This document shows, piece by piece, positions 28,479 through 35,142 of a stretch of DNA of 64,000 nt. Both the position numbers and the translations under genes were made by a program. The stretch lies in the NCBI GenBank assembly GCA_016859345.1, contig CM029121.1:23554843-23618842 (forward strand), given 5' to 3'. The notes beneath the pieces are model-generated. The model did no database searches, was not told the origin of the DNA, and saw only the letters and a list, made by a program, of their open reading frames with translations. This DNA comes from Istiophorus platypterus. Lineage: Eukaryota; Chordata; Actinopteri; Istiophoriformes; Istiophoridae. How positions within the stretch are numbered: the stretch's first letter is position 1; every line of letters begins with the position of its first letter.

Positions 28479-28870
28479 AAGAGCGCGGCTCCTACCGCTC
28501 CAGGAAGTCGGAGGCGAAGAGCAGACGGGCCCTGCGCCGCCAGCCGGACTCCCAGGACTCAGCGGACTCCGCCTCCACCATCTCCTCCTCCTACCACCCC
28601 TCCTCCTCCATCTCCTCCAATGCCTCCGGCTCCCCGTCCCCTCACTACCGCTTCCGCTCCTCCTCCTCAGGGCCCCTGCTCACCTCCTGCGGCTTGGGGG
28701 CCCCGCTGAACGAGGCGGACGGGGGCCACAGGGCCGGCAAGGCCGGGCATAGGGTCCGGCTGAGCCGCAGCTCGCCGCGCGAGCCCTCGGGAGGCCACCG
28801 CAGGGAGTCGGACTTCGGCTCGGGGCCACAGCAGCTGGTTCTGTACGGCAGCAACGAGTTCATGGTGTGA
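571..28870 (+). CDS. myo9a: myo9a, unconventional myosin IXa (3' portion, 31 exons)
   Basis: Encodes a single-headed, actin-based motor whose tail carries a RhoGAP domain that inactivates Rho GTPases, linking actin dynamics to Rho signalling at junctions and in neurons. The spliced exons give about 1800 residues: motor C-terminal half with loop-2 insert (about 1-345), IQ lever arm (about 346-492), long low-complexity region (about 492-1160), C1 zinc finger (about 1242-1300), RhoGAP (about 1300-1527) and a C-terminus ending in NEFMV. It is assigned to MYO9A rather than MYO9B by LLHLHKKKKPPSISAQF, RMRELEQAQFSLELLKVR, KPVLIAVRFMSITR, ASIGTADSSEN and the NEFMV end, compared with remembered human sequence. 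About 550 N-terminal residues lie upstream of the window. Exon phases join consistently only if one extra base in the exon at 12674-12964 is discounted. Teleosts can carry two MYO9A copies; which one this is cannot be told. Confidence 0.95.
713..2848 (+). other. myo9a intron
   Basis: Intron joining two motor exons. At about 2195-2300 it holds a stretch containing ggttagcttagcttagcat followed by agactggaaactgggg, typical of a short dispersed teleost repeat, with a matching end near 2440-2490. No exon is seen. Confidence 0.7.
2849..3044 (+). CDS. myo9a: myo9a motor exon (start of loop 2)
   Basis: Begins DFREKNTDHMRPDIVALLK, which continues the previous exon in frame, and runs to FREAGRRHTHKKTG, the start of the class IX loop-2 insertion. 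Donor gtgagg, phase 1. Confidence 0.95.
3045..7198 (+). other. myo9a intron, repeat-rich
   Basis: A 4.2-kb intron between motor and loop-2 exons. It contains a (GAT)n run at 3961-4005, a (GT)13 run at 6321-6346, and a repeat-like block at about 5990-6230 with the agctaagctaac motif. A second block at about 6535-6835 has CCCTGA-like degenerate units, ccccacaagtatagc and a CA tract. No coding exon recognised. Confidence 0.65.
7199..7274 (+). CDS. myo9a: myo9a loop-2 insert exon
   Basis: A 76-bp exon between gtccag and gtgagt encoding PRTPLSDLQGTNALNEKAS. PLxDLQG is shared with mammalian MYO9A. Phases 1 in and 2 out fit both neighbours. Confidence 0.85.
7904..8047 (+). CDS. myo9a: myo9a loop-2 insert exon
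   Basis: Acceptor gcatgcag, donor gtgagt. Encodes WDGYGVG, a Gly/Ser-rich stretch, then EEDGIFLNSTNSKLLERAQG, matching the MYO9A loop-2 insert pattern. Confidence 0.9.
8477..8516 (+). CDS. myo9a: myo9a 40-bp micro-exon
   Basis: Encodes LRNKNCKSKPTLPK across the junction. Acceptor cttcag, donor gtgaga. Lies at the end of loop 2, just before the actin-binding lower 50K segment. Confidence 0.88.
8649..8771 (+). CDS. myo9a: myo9a motor exon (actin-binding surface)
   Basis: 41 codons in phase 0, HLLDVKSLRHL followed by TLHDRITKSLLHLHKKKKP. The Lys-rich run is a class IX hallmark near the actin interface. Confidence 0.95.
9094..9174 (+). CDS. myo9a: myo9a motor exon
   Basis: 27 codons, SLNKLMETLDQSEPYFVK then CIRSNAEK. 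Acceptor tttgcag, donor gtaacc. This is the conserved FVRCIKPN-type region of myosin motors. Confidence 0.96.
9278..9388 (+). CDS. myo9a: myo9a motor exon (SH1-helix region)
   Basis: 37 codons including LRQLRYTGMLETVRIRQSGY, the strongly conserved helix preceding the myosin converter. Acceptor cgctcag, donor gtaacg. Confidence 0.96.
10024..10146 (+). CDS. myo9a: myo9a motor exon (converter)
   Basis: 41 codons, DFVHHFHVLLPRG to YQVGNTM. This is the converter region leading to the lever arm. Acceptor gttgcag, donor gtacgg. Confidence 0.95.
10229..10378 (+). CDS. myo9a: myo9a exon, end of motor and first IQ motif
   Basis: 50 codons, VFLREVERQRLQTLLHQEV followed by LQRRFRAVLERRRF and AAGAIQ. 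The IQ repeats of the lever arm bind calmodulin-type light chains. Donor gtgaga, phase 0. Confidence 0.95.
10379..12673 (+). other. myo9a intron
   Basis: A 2.3-kb AT-rich intron within the IQ region. No exon or recognisable mobile element; a purine-rich GAAAGA patch lies at about 11780-11870. Confidence 0.7.
12674..12964 (+). CDS. myo9a: myo9a IQ-motif exon with an apparent frameshift
   Basis: Begins in frame with RWWRRCLLKQSAMESS and reads an IQ motif (CLQAAWRSYVERRRFL) to about 12790. From 12846 a different frame encodes VHARVQAAWRGFRERRRY, then TWLQTMGRGHLARLR, which joins correctly to RFRELKEQ in the next exon. One extra base, or two missing, must therefore lie between about 12791 and 12845, in GC-rich CTG/CCG repetitive sequence. 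Acceptor ccacag, donor gtcttt (weak). Confidence 0.85.
13698..14882 (+). CDS. myo9a: myo9a large central exon (disordered neck-tail linker)
   Basis: A 1185-bp exon. It starts FRELKEQHERQRLSRQQS and carries RMRELEQAQFSLELLKVR, a short helix diagnostic of MYO9A. The rest is Ser/Pro/Glu-rich, includes VVVLISMQKESPVEEGE and ends RRKLPFSK. It is likely intrinsically disordered and phosphorylated (inferred). Donor gtaggt splits the final Lys codon. Confidence 0.93.
15112..15196 (+). CDS. myo9a: myo9a tail exon
   Basis: Encodes SDKDLVNQERSLAMFRDD then a Ser/Gly-rich end. Acceptor gctgcag, donor gtagga. Phases fit both neighbours. Confidence 0.88.
15412..15489. repeat. (CA)n microsatellite
   Basis: About 39 dinucleotide units (with a short GC interruption near the start) in a myo9a intron, ending about 45 bp before the exon at 15535. 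Confidence 0.95.
15535..15735 (+). CDS. myo9a: myo9a tail exon
   Basis: 67 codons. KKKARMSRTRSDFLTR matches MYO9A, followed by an acidic DDDDEYY and a Pro/His-rich stretch ending HSDSEM. Donor gtaaaa is weak. The exon follows a long CA repeat. Confidence 0.92.
15736..17309 (+). other. myo9a intron
   Basis: A 1.6-kb intron between tail exons. No coding potential beyond chance frames and no clear repeat family. Confidence 0.7.
17310..17407 (+). CDS. myo9a: myo9a tail exon
   Basis: Encodes SSHKDQKKIHKTMSSGDLGK and KTSSQDG, aligned with the mammalian LHKTMSQGEITK segment. Acceptor ctccag, donor gtagaa, phase 2. Confidence 0.9.
17746..17849 (+). CDS. myo9a: myo9a tail exon with NAGNAG acceptor
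   Basis: Encodes MRGKMRFWSKTKHGEKK, matching mammalian KMRFWAKGKQGEKK. The acceptor reads tagcag, so use of the second AG removes one Ser codon. Donor gtaaat, phase 1. Confidence 0.9.
18130..18350 (+). CDS. myo9a: myo9a tail exon with a GC donor
   Basis: EGPSPPRSPDLE, then SKENKEPSPKMRRRRSVKIS and MNDFLMKK. Homology requires the exon to end after the second Lys at 18350, where the intron begins gcgaga. No nearby GT fits. Confidence 0.9.
18370..18431. repeat. (CA)n microsatellite
   Basis: About 30 CA units starting some 20 bp after the unusual GC donor of the myo9a intron at 18351. Confidence 0.95.
18826..18942 (+). CDS. myo9a: myo9a tail exon
   Basis: 39 codons, IADLDSEDGKKDTMVDVVFK then ALKEFRINIFNSY. 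Very close to mammalian MYO9A. Acceptor cccccag, donor gtgagt. Confidence 0.95.
19240..19428 (+). CDS. myo9a: myo9a tail exon
   Basis: 63 codons, MDDGKSIRYKDLYALFEHIL followed by TMRLEQRDWSESP and VWVNTFKVFLDEF, strongly conserved upstream of the C1 domain. Donor gtaaga. Confidence 0.96.
19686..19878. repeat. Compound TA/TG/TA/GA microsatellite
   Basis: (TA)n and mixed TATG tracts, then about 17 TG units, then about 17 TA units, then a GA tract, in the myo9a intron before the exon at 19962. Confidence 0.95.
19962..20009 (+). CDS. myo9a: myo9a basic linker exon
   Basis: 16 codons, APKRERKKSRKKETDI, equivalent to the mammalian ERKKRRKKETDL. Acceptor tttcag, donor gtgagt. Confidence 0.93.
20106..20217 (+). 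CDS. myo9a: myo9a C1 domain, first half
   Basis: EEHNGHIFKSTQYSIPTYCE then YCSSLIWMMDRACVCK. Carries the first His and the first two Cys pairs' leading residues of the H-C2-C2-H-C-C zinc-binding pattern. Donor gtgagg, phase 1. Confidence 0.96.
20760..20982. repeat. Two CA microsatellites
   Basis: CA tracts at about 20775-20826 and 20949-20977, within the intron that splits the C1 domain. Confidence 0.9.
21090..21180. repeat. 14-bp minisatellite
   Basis: About five head-to-tail copies of ggagcctcgccgtc in the same myo9a intron, about 105 bp before the second C1 exon. Confidence 0.92.
21287..21348 (+). CDS. myo9a: myo9a C1 domain, second half
   Basis: LCRYACHRKCCSKMTSKCSK completes the C1 pattern (C-x4-H-x2-C-x7-C). 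Acceptor ccgcag, donor gtaggt. Confidence 0.95.
21948..22140 (+). CDS. myo9a: myo9a RhoGAP exon with the arginine finger
   Basis: YDPELSSRQFGVELSRLTSE followed by GIYRKSGSTNKIKELRQG. The Arg in GIYRKSG is the catalytic arginine finger that stimulates GTP hydrolysis by Rho. Donor gtgagg, phase 1. Confidence 0.97.
22320..22920. repeat. 600-bp degenerate TAC/TGC triplet repeat
   Basis: Long mixed run of tac, tgc, tat and acc triplets filling most of the intron between two RhoGAP exons. It produces long artificial reading frames on both strands, which are not genes. Confidence 0.95.
22999..23127 (+). CDS. myo9a: myo9a RhoGAP exon
   Basis: VNSVNLDDYNIHVIASVLKQ then WLRDLPSPLMTFELYEEFL, the second conserved RhoGAP box. 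Acceptor gtccag, donor gtgagt. Confidence 0.97.
23281..23386 (+). CDS. myo9a: myo9a RhoGAP exon
   Basis: QPDKREVIRGVYSVIDQLSR then LSTLERLIFHLVR. Acceptor ttttcag, donor gtgagg, phase 2. Confidence 0.96.
23565..23696 (+). CDS. myo9a: myo9a RhoGAP exon
   Basis: IALQEETNRMSANALAIVFA, then PCILRCPDTIDPLQSVQDI. NRMSxxxLAIVFxP is the third RhoGAP signature. Donor gtacgt. Confidence 0.97.
23697..24621 (+). other. myo9a intron
   Basis: Intron between the last two RhoGAP exons. Contains a short (TA)n(TG)n(TA)n patch at about 24157-24191 and nothing else recognised. Confidence 0.7.
24622..24745 (+). CDS. myo9a: myo9a exon, end of RhoGAP
   Basis: CVELIINEQMRKYRARLKDI, then SSLEFAESKAKSRLTHIRKS. Acceptor cccgcag, donor gtaaga. 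Confidence 0.96.
24746..25992 (+). other. myo9a intron with microsatellites
   Basis: Contains (TA)n then (GA)n at 25249-25317, (AAAC)n at 25750-25788, and a (CCACCCT)n tract at about 25934-25988 that forms the pyrimidine-rich region before the next acceptor. Confidence 0.85.
25993..26046 (+). CDS. myo9a: myo9a 54-bp tail exon
   Basis: 18 codons, KPVLIAVRFMSITRTSTP, virtually identical to mammalian MYO9A. The acceptor tract is a 7-bp CCACCCT tandem repeat. Donor gtacgt. Confidence 0.95.
26047..27639 (+). other. myo9a intron
   Basis: A 1.6-kb intron ending in about 28 TG units (27561-27617) shortly before the exon at 27640. A small duplication of gaagctgagctct is seen near 26881-26900. No exon seen. 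Confidence 0.75.
27640..27875 (+). CDS. myo9a: myo9a tail exon with polyglycine and coiled coil
   Basis: SKGRVRQSSTHTPSPPLSP, then 12 consecutive GGA glycine codons (27739-27774), then LNEQQQLAMQQEERILTEQI and SLQKEK. The last segment is the predicted coiled coil conserved in MYO9A; mammals have no matching Gly run that I recall. Donor gtatga. Confidence 0.93.
28132..28274 (+). CDS. myo9a: myo9a tail exon
   Basis: EELTYEMLILEPRASDDETP then ESEASIGTADSSENITME, matching mammalian MYO9A closely. The acceptor is preceded by a (TG)n tract. Donor gtgtgt, phase 1. Confidence 0.94.
28431..28477. repeat. (CT)n tract forming the acceptor pyrimidine tract
   Basis: About 23 CT units end 4 bp before the AG of the last myo9a intron. 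Confidence 0.95.
28482..28870 (+). CDS. myo9a: myo9a terminal coding exon
   Basis: ERGSYRSRKSEAKSRRALRR, a long Ser-rich stretch, and the end QQLVLYGSNEFMV before TGA. Mammalian MYO9A ends QQLALFGNNEFMV. The acceptor caaag directly follows a (CT)n run. Confidence 0.95.
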
Positions 28871-31186
28871 AGCCGATGGTGAGGGGGTGAGGGGGGGGTC
28901 CGGGGCCGGAGGAGGCCAGTTGGGGGATGAGGTTCACGCCCGGCGTCGCCCGCTGCCCCTCCTCCCAGCCCCACCCTTCCTCCCCCGGGTTCAGTTAGAA
29001 CCAATAGCCGAGGGACTAAAAGAAGAGGAGACTGGAAAACGCGCCACGGAGCAACGGACGCTGGGCGGAGGAAGTCCGACGACTAATGTGAAAAGCAGAG
29101 CCAGCGAAGTGAAACGCCCGTCGGCCCGCTGACCTCAGCGCCGCTTGACCCCTGCTAGAGCACCGGGGGTCAGTCGGAGGGGAGAGGAGAAGAAGGGGAA
29201 GAAGAAGAGGATGAGGACGACAAAGAAGACGAAGGAGAAGATGAAGACGAGGAGGAGGAGGAGGAGGGTGGTGGTGGTGGCAGCAAGAAAGACACGGAGA
29301 GGAAATCCACGCCTGCGAAGCCAAATCTTCTAGTGCCCTGTGGTTATTTTTTAGCATGTGGGGCAGGTGGCCAAAGCCGCCCAGAATCAATATGTAGCCA
29401 TACTGACTGAACTGGCGGACATCTTGTCTGTAACCAGCACCAAGCTAAGTCTGCTTTTTTCACGTTTACACAGGACACACCAGCCGGGAGGCTGCATGCT
29501 TCTCCATCACACTTTTTCCTACATCAGTTTGAAGAAACTGTACAGAAATATGTCACGGCTGTATGTTACATATTACTATTATTATTATTATTATTATTGT
29601 TATGTTACAGAGGAAAAAAGTGTACATAGAAAGAAACTCCAGTGCTGCTTCTGGGTCGTTCCTTGTTGATCAGTCTCTATTTCCTGTTCTTTGCAAAGTG
29701 AAGTGTCTGGAATTCAGGTTCCACTTTTGTTTTCTGTGCCGGTTTTTCTTCGGTTTTCCTGTCGTTTTTTTTTTTTTATTATTCCTCTCTTTCTTCTTCT
29801 ATCTCACGATGAACAGAGCCAGTTTTTTTCCGGGTGTCCTCGGGTCACACGCTCTTTGAGAGATGACAGAAGGAAGAGCCGTCGGTTCGTGCCTACGTGT
29901 CGGGCGCCACGCGTACTTGGCCCCGAGGTGTCAAAACGCCGGTCGGCCATATTTGTTTTTGCACCCGCCTTTCCCTGCGAGCTTTCTGTCTTTCCTTCTG
30001 TTTTACTCAGAAACATCAGTGTTACTACATCAGGACTTGAATTTTTTTTTTTTTTTAAATATAATTGCTGTATTATAGGTGTTCTTGATATCAAAGATGT
30101 TGTGTTTTTGTTGTCAATATTGTTTCATGGTTTATTTTTGTTGAAATGAAAGCCATTTTTTTTTTCTGTCCCATCTGTGCGTATGTGTGCAGGAATGAAT
30201 GAATGAATGTATGAATGAGTGAAATAGTTCCTGCCGCTGTATCAGCTCCCACTTCGAACGTGTGCGTCCGTCTCCATGCACCCATACGCCGGTGCCCCCC
30301 CCCCCACAAAATACTATTATTCCTACGAGGGAGGAAAAAAATCTCTGCAGACGATAAAACCAACTCAGACTTGAGGAACATCCCATCAGTCTGAGCTTGG
30401 CTGCGCTCACCGGGGGGGGGCTCACTCGAAAACCAAAACCGTCCACGCCGTCCTCTGAGCCATCCGGAAATACTTTACTCCTTCTCGTTTGACGCAACAC
30501 GAACAGAAACAGTAGCTCTTCCGTCCTCTTCTCTCTCAGCTCCAGCTTGTTTGTGTGTGTGTGTGTGTGTGTGTGGGGAGGAAAAATTTAAAGAAATTTA
30601 AAAAAAAAAAAAAAAAAGGAAGAAAGTAGCATTTAAATCTGCCTGTTAACCAGACAAGAACAGAAAGTAGCAGCTAACTCGGACCGTCCTCCTGTTTTCC
30701 TGCTTAACCGCGCTCTCCCTCCGTCTCTGTCCGAGCAGCCTCAGCCTAACATTCGGTTTTGTTTTGTTGTTGTTGTTGTTTTTTTTTTTAACGTGCGTAC
30801 TTCTGGGGCGAACCCTGCTCCGATCTCACCATCACAATCAGTATTAATCGACTTTATTTTTTATTTTTTTTCCATTTTCTTTTTTCCCCTCTTGCCTCGG
30901 CGAAGGACGGCGCTGTTCTCGGCCCTAACGCAGGTGTGGAGACTTGCAAACGTGATCGTCGTTCGTTGTTTTGTTTTTGGTTTTTTGATTTTTTTTTTCA
31001 TATAACATTAACTGTAGACCTGTTTAAGAGGGAACAGTTTCGGAGGTTGAGCCGAAAGGAGACGAAGAAAAAAAAAAAGAAGAAGAAACTGATTCCGGGT
31101 CAAATATCTTTAAGCTGGTATTCGAAGGGACGGCGTTTGTACATGTCCAGGCTGTCTACATGGCATTCTGCAAGAAAACAAAAAAG

Positions 31187-31855
31187 AAAAAAAAAAAAGA
31201 AAAAAGTGAATGTACCTGTCACTGGAAGGCATGCTCTGCTTTCTCTGGTTGTTTTTGTTCCTCTTTTATACACATATTGTATGTACTATTTATGATCATG
31301 CGTTTGGGGTGTACATTGGTTTAAAAGAATCTGTTATAAAAAGGTGTTATAAAAGGATATATTATCCTGTGTACGGTTCATTATCTACTATTAATCATCG
31401 GCGACATTTTAACAGGGCCACACTCAGTCTGTCCTGTTTGTGCTACGAAGCAAAAGAAGAAAAGTAAAAGAAAAAAAAAGAAAAAAGAGCAAAAAAAGCG
31501 TTTATATACTTTTTTTTTTTTTACTATAAAAAAAGAACTTTGCAGAAAAATCAAGAAAAGAAAAAAAAAAAAAGAAAAAAGTGAATGTACCTGTCACTGG
31601 AAGGCATGCTCTGCTTTCTCTGGTTGTTTTTGTTCCTCTTTTATACACATATTGTATGTACTATTTATGATCATGCGTTTGGGGTGTACATTGGTTTAAA
31701 AGAATCTGTTATAAAAAGGTGTTATAAAAGGATATATTATCCTGTGTACGGTTCATTATCTACTATTAATCATCGGCGACATTTTAACAGGGCCACACTC
31801 AGTCTGTCCTGTTTGTGCTACGAAGCAAAAGAAGAAAAGTAAAAGAAAAAAAAAA
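31187..31855. repeat. 375-bp tandem duplication in the myo9a 3' UTR
   Basis: About 290 bp at 31187-31480 recur with no visible difference at 31562-31855, offset by 375 bp. Each copy starts in an A-rich stretch before aatgtacctgtcactggaag and ends gaagaaaagtaaaag. The A-rich spacer between copies has a diverged counterpart after the second copy. Confidence 0.95.
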
Positions 31856-32389
31856 GAGAAGCGTTGTGTCTCTTTGTCTGCGCCACTCTGGACACGGTTA
31901 TGTATAAGGTGCAATTTGTGTTATATTTTTTTTTTTTTTTTTCTTTTTTTTTAACGATACAAACATGTCTATGGTTGTAAAAAAAAAAAAGAACTTTACG
32001 GGGGAAAAAAAATTCATCTGCTTATTAAAAAAGCAAAACTGCAGCCAAATGCAAATGAGTTGTGTTATATTTCGACCCCGAAATGTGTATTTGTACCTTG
32101 AAAGGTACAATTTTCAATATATAGAGTTTTAAATTTCTTGTAAACAATCAAAATTATATTTGCACTCGCTGTTTCTCAACCAAACACATTGTCTGTATGA
32201 TCGAGGCCTAAAAAAAACGACGTGTTGGACGCATTCCCTCATTTTAAAACCCGTATTGTTTACATAGATGTTCGCTGTCACACGGCCTCCTTCTTCGCCT
32301 TCACTTCCTTTGCTTGGAACACGGTCGCCTTTTAACTCATAGTCAAAAAAAAAAAAAAACAACAACTCAGCAGAGCACCTTCGACCTGG

Positions 32390-32638
32390 GAGCCCTGACG
32401 GAGCCCTGACGGAGGCCTGACGGAGCCCTGACGGAGCCCTGACGGAGCCCTGACGGAGTCCTGACGGAGTCCTGACGGAGTCCTGACGGAGGCCTGACGG
32501 AGGCCTGACGGCGCCCTGACGGAGCCCTGACAGCGCCCTGATGGAGGCCTCACGGAGCCCTGATGGAGGCCTGGTGGTGCACTGACGGAGGCCTGACGGC
32601 GCCCTGACGGCGCCCTGACGGCGCCCTGACGGAGCCCA
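32390..32638. repeat. 11-bp GAGCCCTGACG minisatellite
   Basis: About 22 tandem copies of an 11-bp unit (ggagccctgac) with unit variants gagtcc, gaggcc and gcgccc. Because three units make 33 bp, it leaves open frames on the minus strand; these look artificial. Confidence 0.95.
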
Positions 32639-32770
32639 CCGGTCCGTCCGACCTGCTGATCCTGCCACCGCTCTGTGCTGCACCAGCCCATCCTCCCCGT
32701 TACGCGCTATGTGTTTGCCACTGTTGATTTGACCTAAGACTGATTTGTGCAGCTATGTCATTAAAGGGGA

Positions 32771-34740
32771 TTCGCTCTCACGGCTCAGTGCTGATGTGTG
32801 AGAGCTCCCTCATGAGGCGGAGCCCTCTGCATCCAGTCCGTCTCTAACCGTCGGTTATGAACGGTCGGGTGATGGGACTAAAACCGCATCAGATGGTCCC
32901 GGATAGCAAACAAATAGACAGAAAGATACAGAACATCTCATTCAAAGGTCACGGATGTTTAGATGCTGCAGCAGCAGAATGACTGCAACGCTGTCGCGGC
33001 TTCCCGGGACACTAGAACGCAGCAGAACCTGCTACTGGTTATTGTTTTGTCAGTGTCGGGTGTGTAGAATATTATCTGCCCCCGGTAAAAACGAGGCAAC
33101 TGTCAGTGGATCTGAAATCCCCTCACACTGTCGCGGAATCACTTCAGTAGTTCATTCTGGTGTTTCTGTTTTGCTTTTGGACAAACCTTAGTTAGTTTCC
33201 ATAGAAGAGAGTCCCCGGTGCCCCCCCCCCAGGAACAAGCCTCTCTGGCCTCTGTCCACACGGCAGCTGACACAGACACGTTTAGGCTTCAGACTTTCCC
33301 ACCGTGGGATCATTTTACGAGTAAAAGTGGCCGAAATCACTGCGCAGCCGTTGTCTTTAACATCTGTGTCTGGTGACTTTGTCGGATGATGTCGTGGTTT
33401 TATAATCGGGATTTTAAATTTTTTTTCCCCGTTGCGGAGCAGTAGTTTGGGGACGGCCCGGAGGGGACCGCCCGGAGGGAACCGCCCGGAGGGAACCGCC
33501 CGGAGGGGACCGCCGGTTAGCATGTCATCCTCGCGGGCCACGTGTCAGTGGTAATTTAATTTGTGTTCCGTTGTCTGACATCGGAAACAGAAAAACATTA
33601 CAACAGCTTTATCGGGAATCCGGACGTATTAAATTACTGTATCTGTGAGCACAGACAGCAGAAGAGAGGCGAACAGATATAGGCCGGTTTAGCCATATAT
33701 GTAGGTTTTGACGTAGTTCTGTTAGGCTATAATTTTTATTTTAAACATATGATGTGGTCCATATATAAGCCTCTGTAAAAAATATTTATTTTAAAATTAT
33801 TTAATTTGATTAATCACTTTTAAAAGGATGCAGTGGTGTGATGTTGTTCCAACAGATTTTACGTTGACATGTCACTGCACTTTATTTTGTAGCGTAAATG
33901 TGTTTGTTTTGTTTTAATAGTTCAGTAATGATATAACATTTTCATCATCATCATCTTATAAAAATTTAAAAATATACAATTCAGTAATGTTTATGTTGCA
34001 TTAGAACTATGCTGCGTTTTGCTTTTAATCGAGTACATTTTTCACGGGTAATATTACTTTTACATGAGTAAAAGTAACAATAACAGTAAAATATCTCTGT
34101 ACTTTTTCCATGTGCAGCATACAATGAAATGAAAGTGGAGGATAATTTCAATTAGTTTCTGATCATCATCATATATTTGCACTTTTCAAATAACTGAGTC
34201 CAAAAGTAACTACTTCTACAGGGCAATTTATTTCTATATGTTCTGTCTACTGTTAACCTGGACTTAAATATTAAATGTTAAATATCAGATCAATCCAAGT
34301 AAGAGATGTAAGTGTAAGTGTATTAGCAGAGTCAAGGCAGAAGCTTTATCCCTGTTTTAAAAGGAAAGTTGATCTAGAGGTGACATAAGGTTTGACCAAC
34401 AGAATTTAAAAATGTGAGTAATTGAGTCTTTTAGTTTGAAAAGCAGGGAAACAAAAGCATTCAGAGCGGTGTCATCGGGGCTGGTCTCTCATAGTTATCA
34501 TTTCATGTCAAAACAATTTTATTTTCAAAAACGTATTTATTCATATATTATTAGGAGAATTTCAAATAATTGTTTTTCAACCAATTAAAGGTTGGAATGC
34601 GTTTTACTAAAACAAAAGCTTCCCCCAGAAAAGACAGAAAATAAAAGAAGAAAGAAAGAAAAGAGAAACGAAACCAAACGAACAGCGGCGAAGATTCCTC
34701 CTCTACGGAGAAACGAGGCGAAGGAGGAGAAAAGAGCCGT
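32771..34740. other. Intergenic region between myo9a and the exonuclease pair
   Basis: No coding exon recognised. The part at about 33700-34230 is AT-rich, with motifs such as gagtacatttttcacgggta and acatgagtaaaagtaac that resemble a dispersed teleost repeat also seen, in the opposite orientation, near 56530-56830. Confidence 0.55.
33450..33516. repeat. 14-bp GC-rich minisatellite
   Basis: Four to five copies of accgcccggaggga or a close variant in the region between myo9a and the first exonuclease gene. Confidence 0.9.
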
Positions 34741-34825
34741 TTCCCTTCCGCGGAAATGAAACCTGCGGCCCGGTCCCCGGAACCCGGCGCCCAGATCCGC
34801 AGACTCCGCGTCCGACCGCGTCACG
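34700..34825 (+). promoter_or_regulatory. Putative 5' non-coding exon and uORF of the first exonuclease gene
   Basis: CpG-rich sequence ending in a strong donor (cacg before gtgagt at 34826), matched by the acceptor tatcctgcag immediately before the ATG at 35091. An ATG at 34756 opens a short upstream frame that, after splicing, would stop at a TAA overlapping the fourth and fifth positions of the main frame (35099-35101). Exon start is unknown; expression evidence is lacking. Confidence 0.55.
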
Positions 34826-35090
34826 GTGAGTTCGCTCCGTCCGACGCGGTCCGGCCCGGCCCGGTCCGGTCCTCTCTCAGAACAGCGCTTTTAATAGTAG
34901 ATTGTTGTTGTTGTTACTATTATTATTGTTTTTTGTTTTTGTAAATAAATTATCAGACGTCAGAGATCTGACTGTTGGATGGGTGGGTTCATAAAAAGCC
35001 TGGCAGAAGTTCAACATCGACTCGAAATGTGTTTTTCCTTTTCTTTTTTTGTTGTTTGTTTTTTGTTTGTTTGTTTGTTTTATCCTGCAG

Positions 35091-35142
35091 ATGTCTCGTA
35101 ACCAACCCATCGTTTTCTTTGACCTGGAGACAACTGGACTAG
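35091..35142 (+). CDS. plex9.1: Plex9-like copy 1, first coding exon
   Basis: MSRNQPIVFFDLETTGL, with exonuclease motif I. Ends in phase 1 before gtaact. Copy 2 has its intron at the same codon. Confidence 0.88.

Larger units (their letters stand above)
28871..32770 (+). other. myo9a: myo9a 3' UTR (inferred extent)
   Basis: Non-coding sequence after the stop codon, with a GA-rich block near 29170-29270, many A- and T-homopolymers and a tandem duplication. Candidate polyadenylation hexamers are attaaa at about 32023 and 32759. The end point is inferred and could be earlier. Confidence 0.5.

Noticed and set aside
31210..31842. Two identical 85-codon frames
   Set aside because: They arise from the duplicated 3' UTR segment. 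The sequence is low in coding character and resembles no protein I know.
32129..32691. Minus-strand frames of 184 and 119 codons with a repeating Arg/Gln/Pro/Ser pattern
   Set aside because: Produced by the 11-bp minisatellite, where three units keep the frame. No start context or homology.
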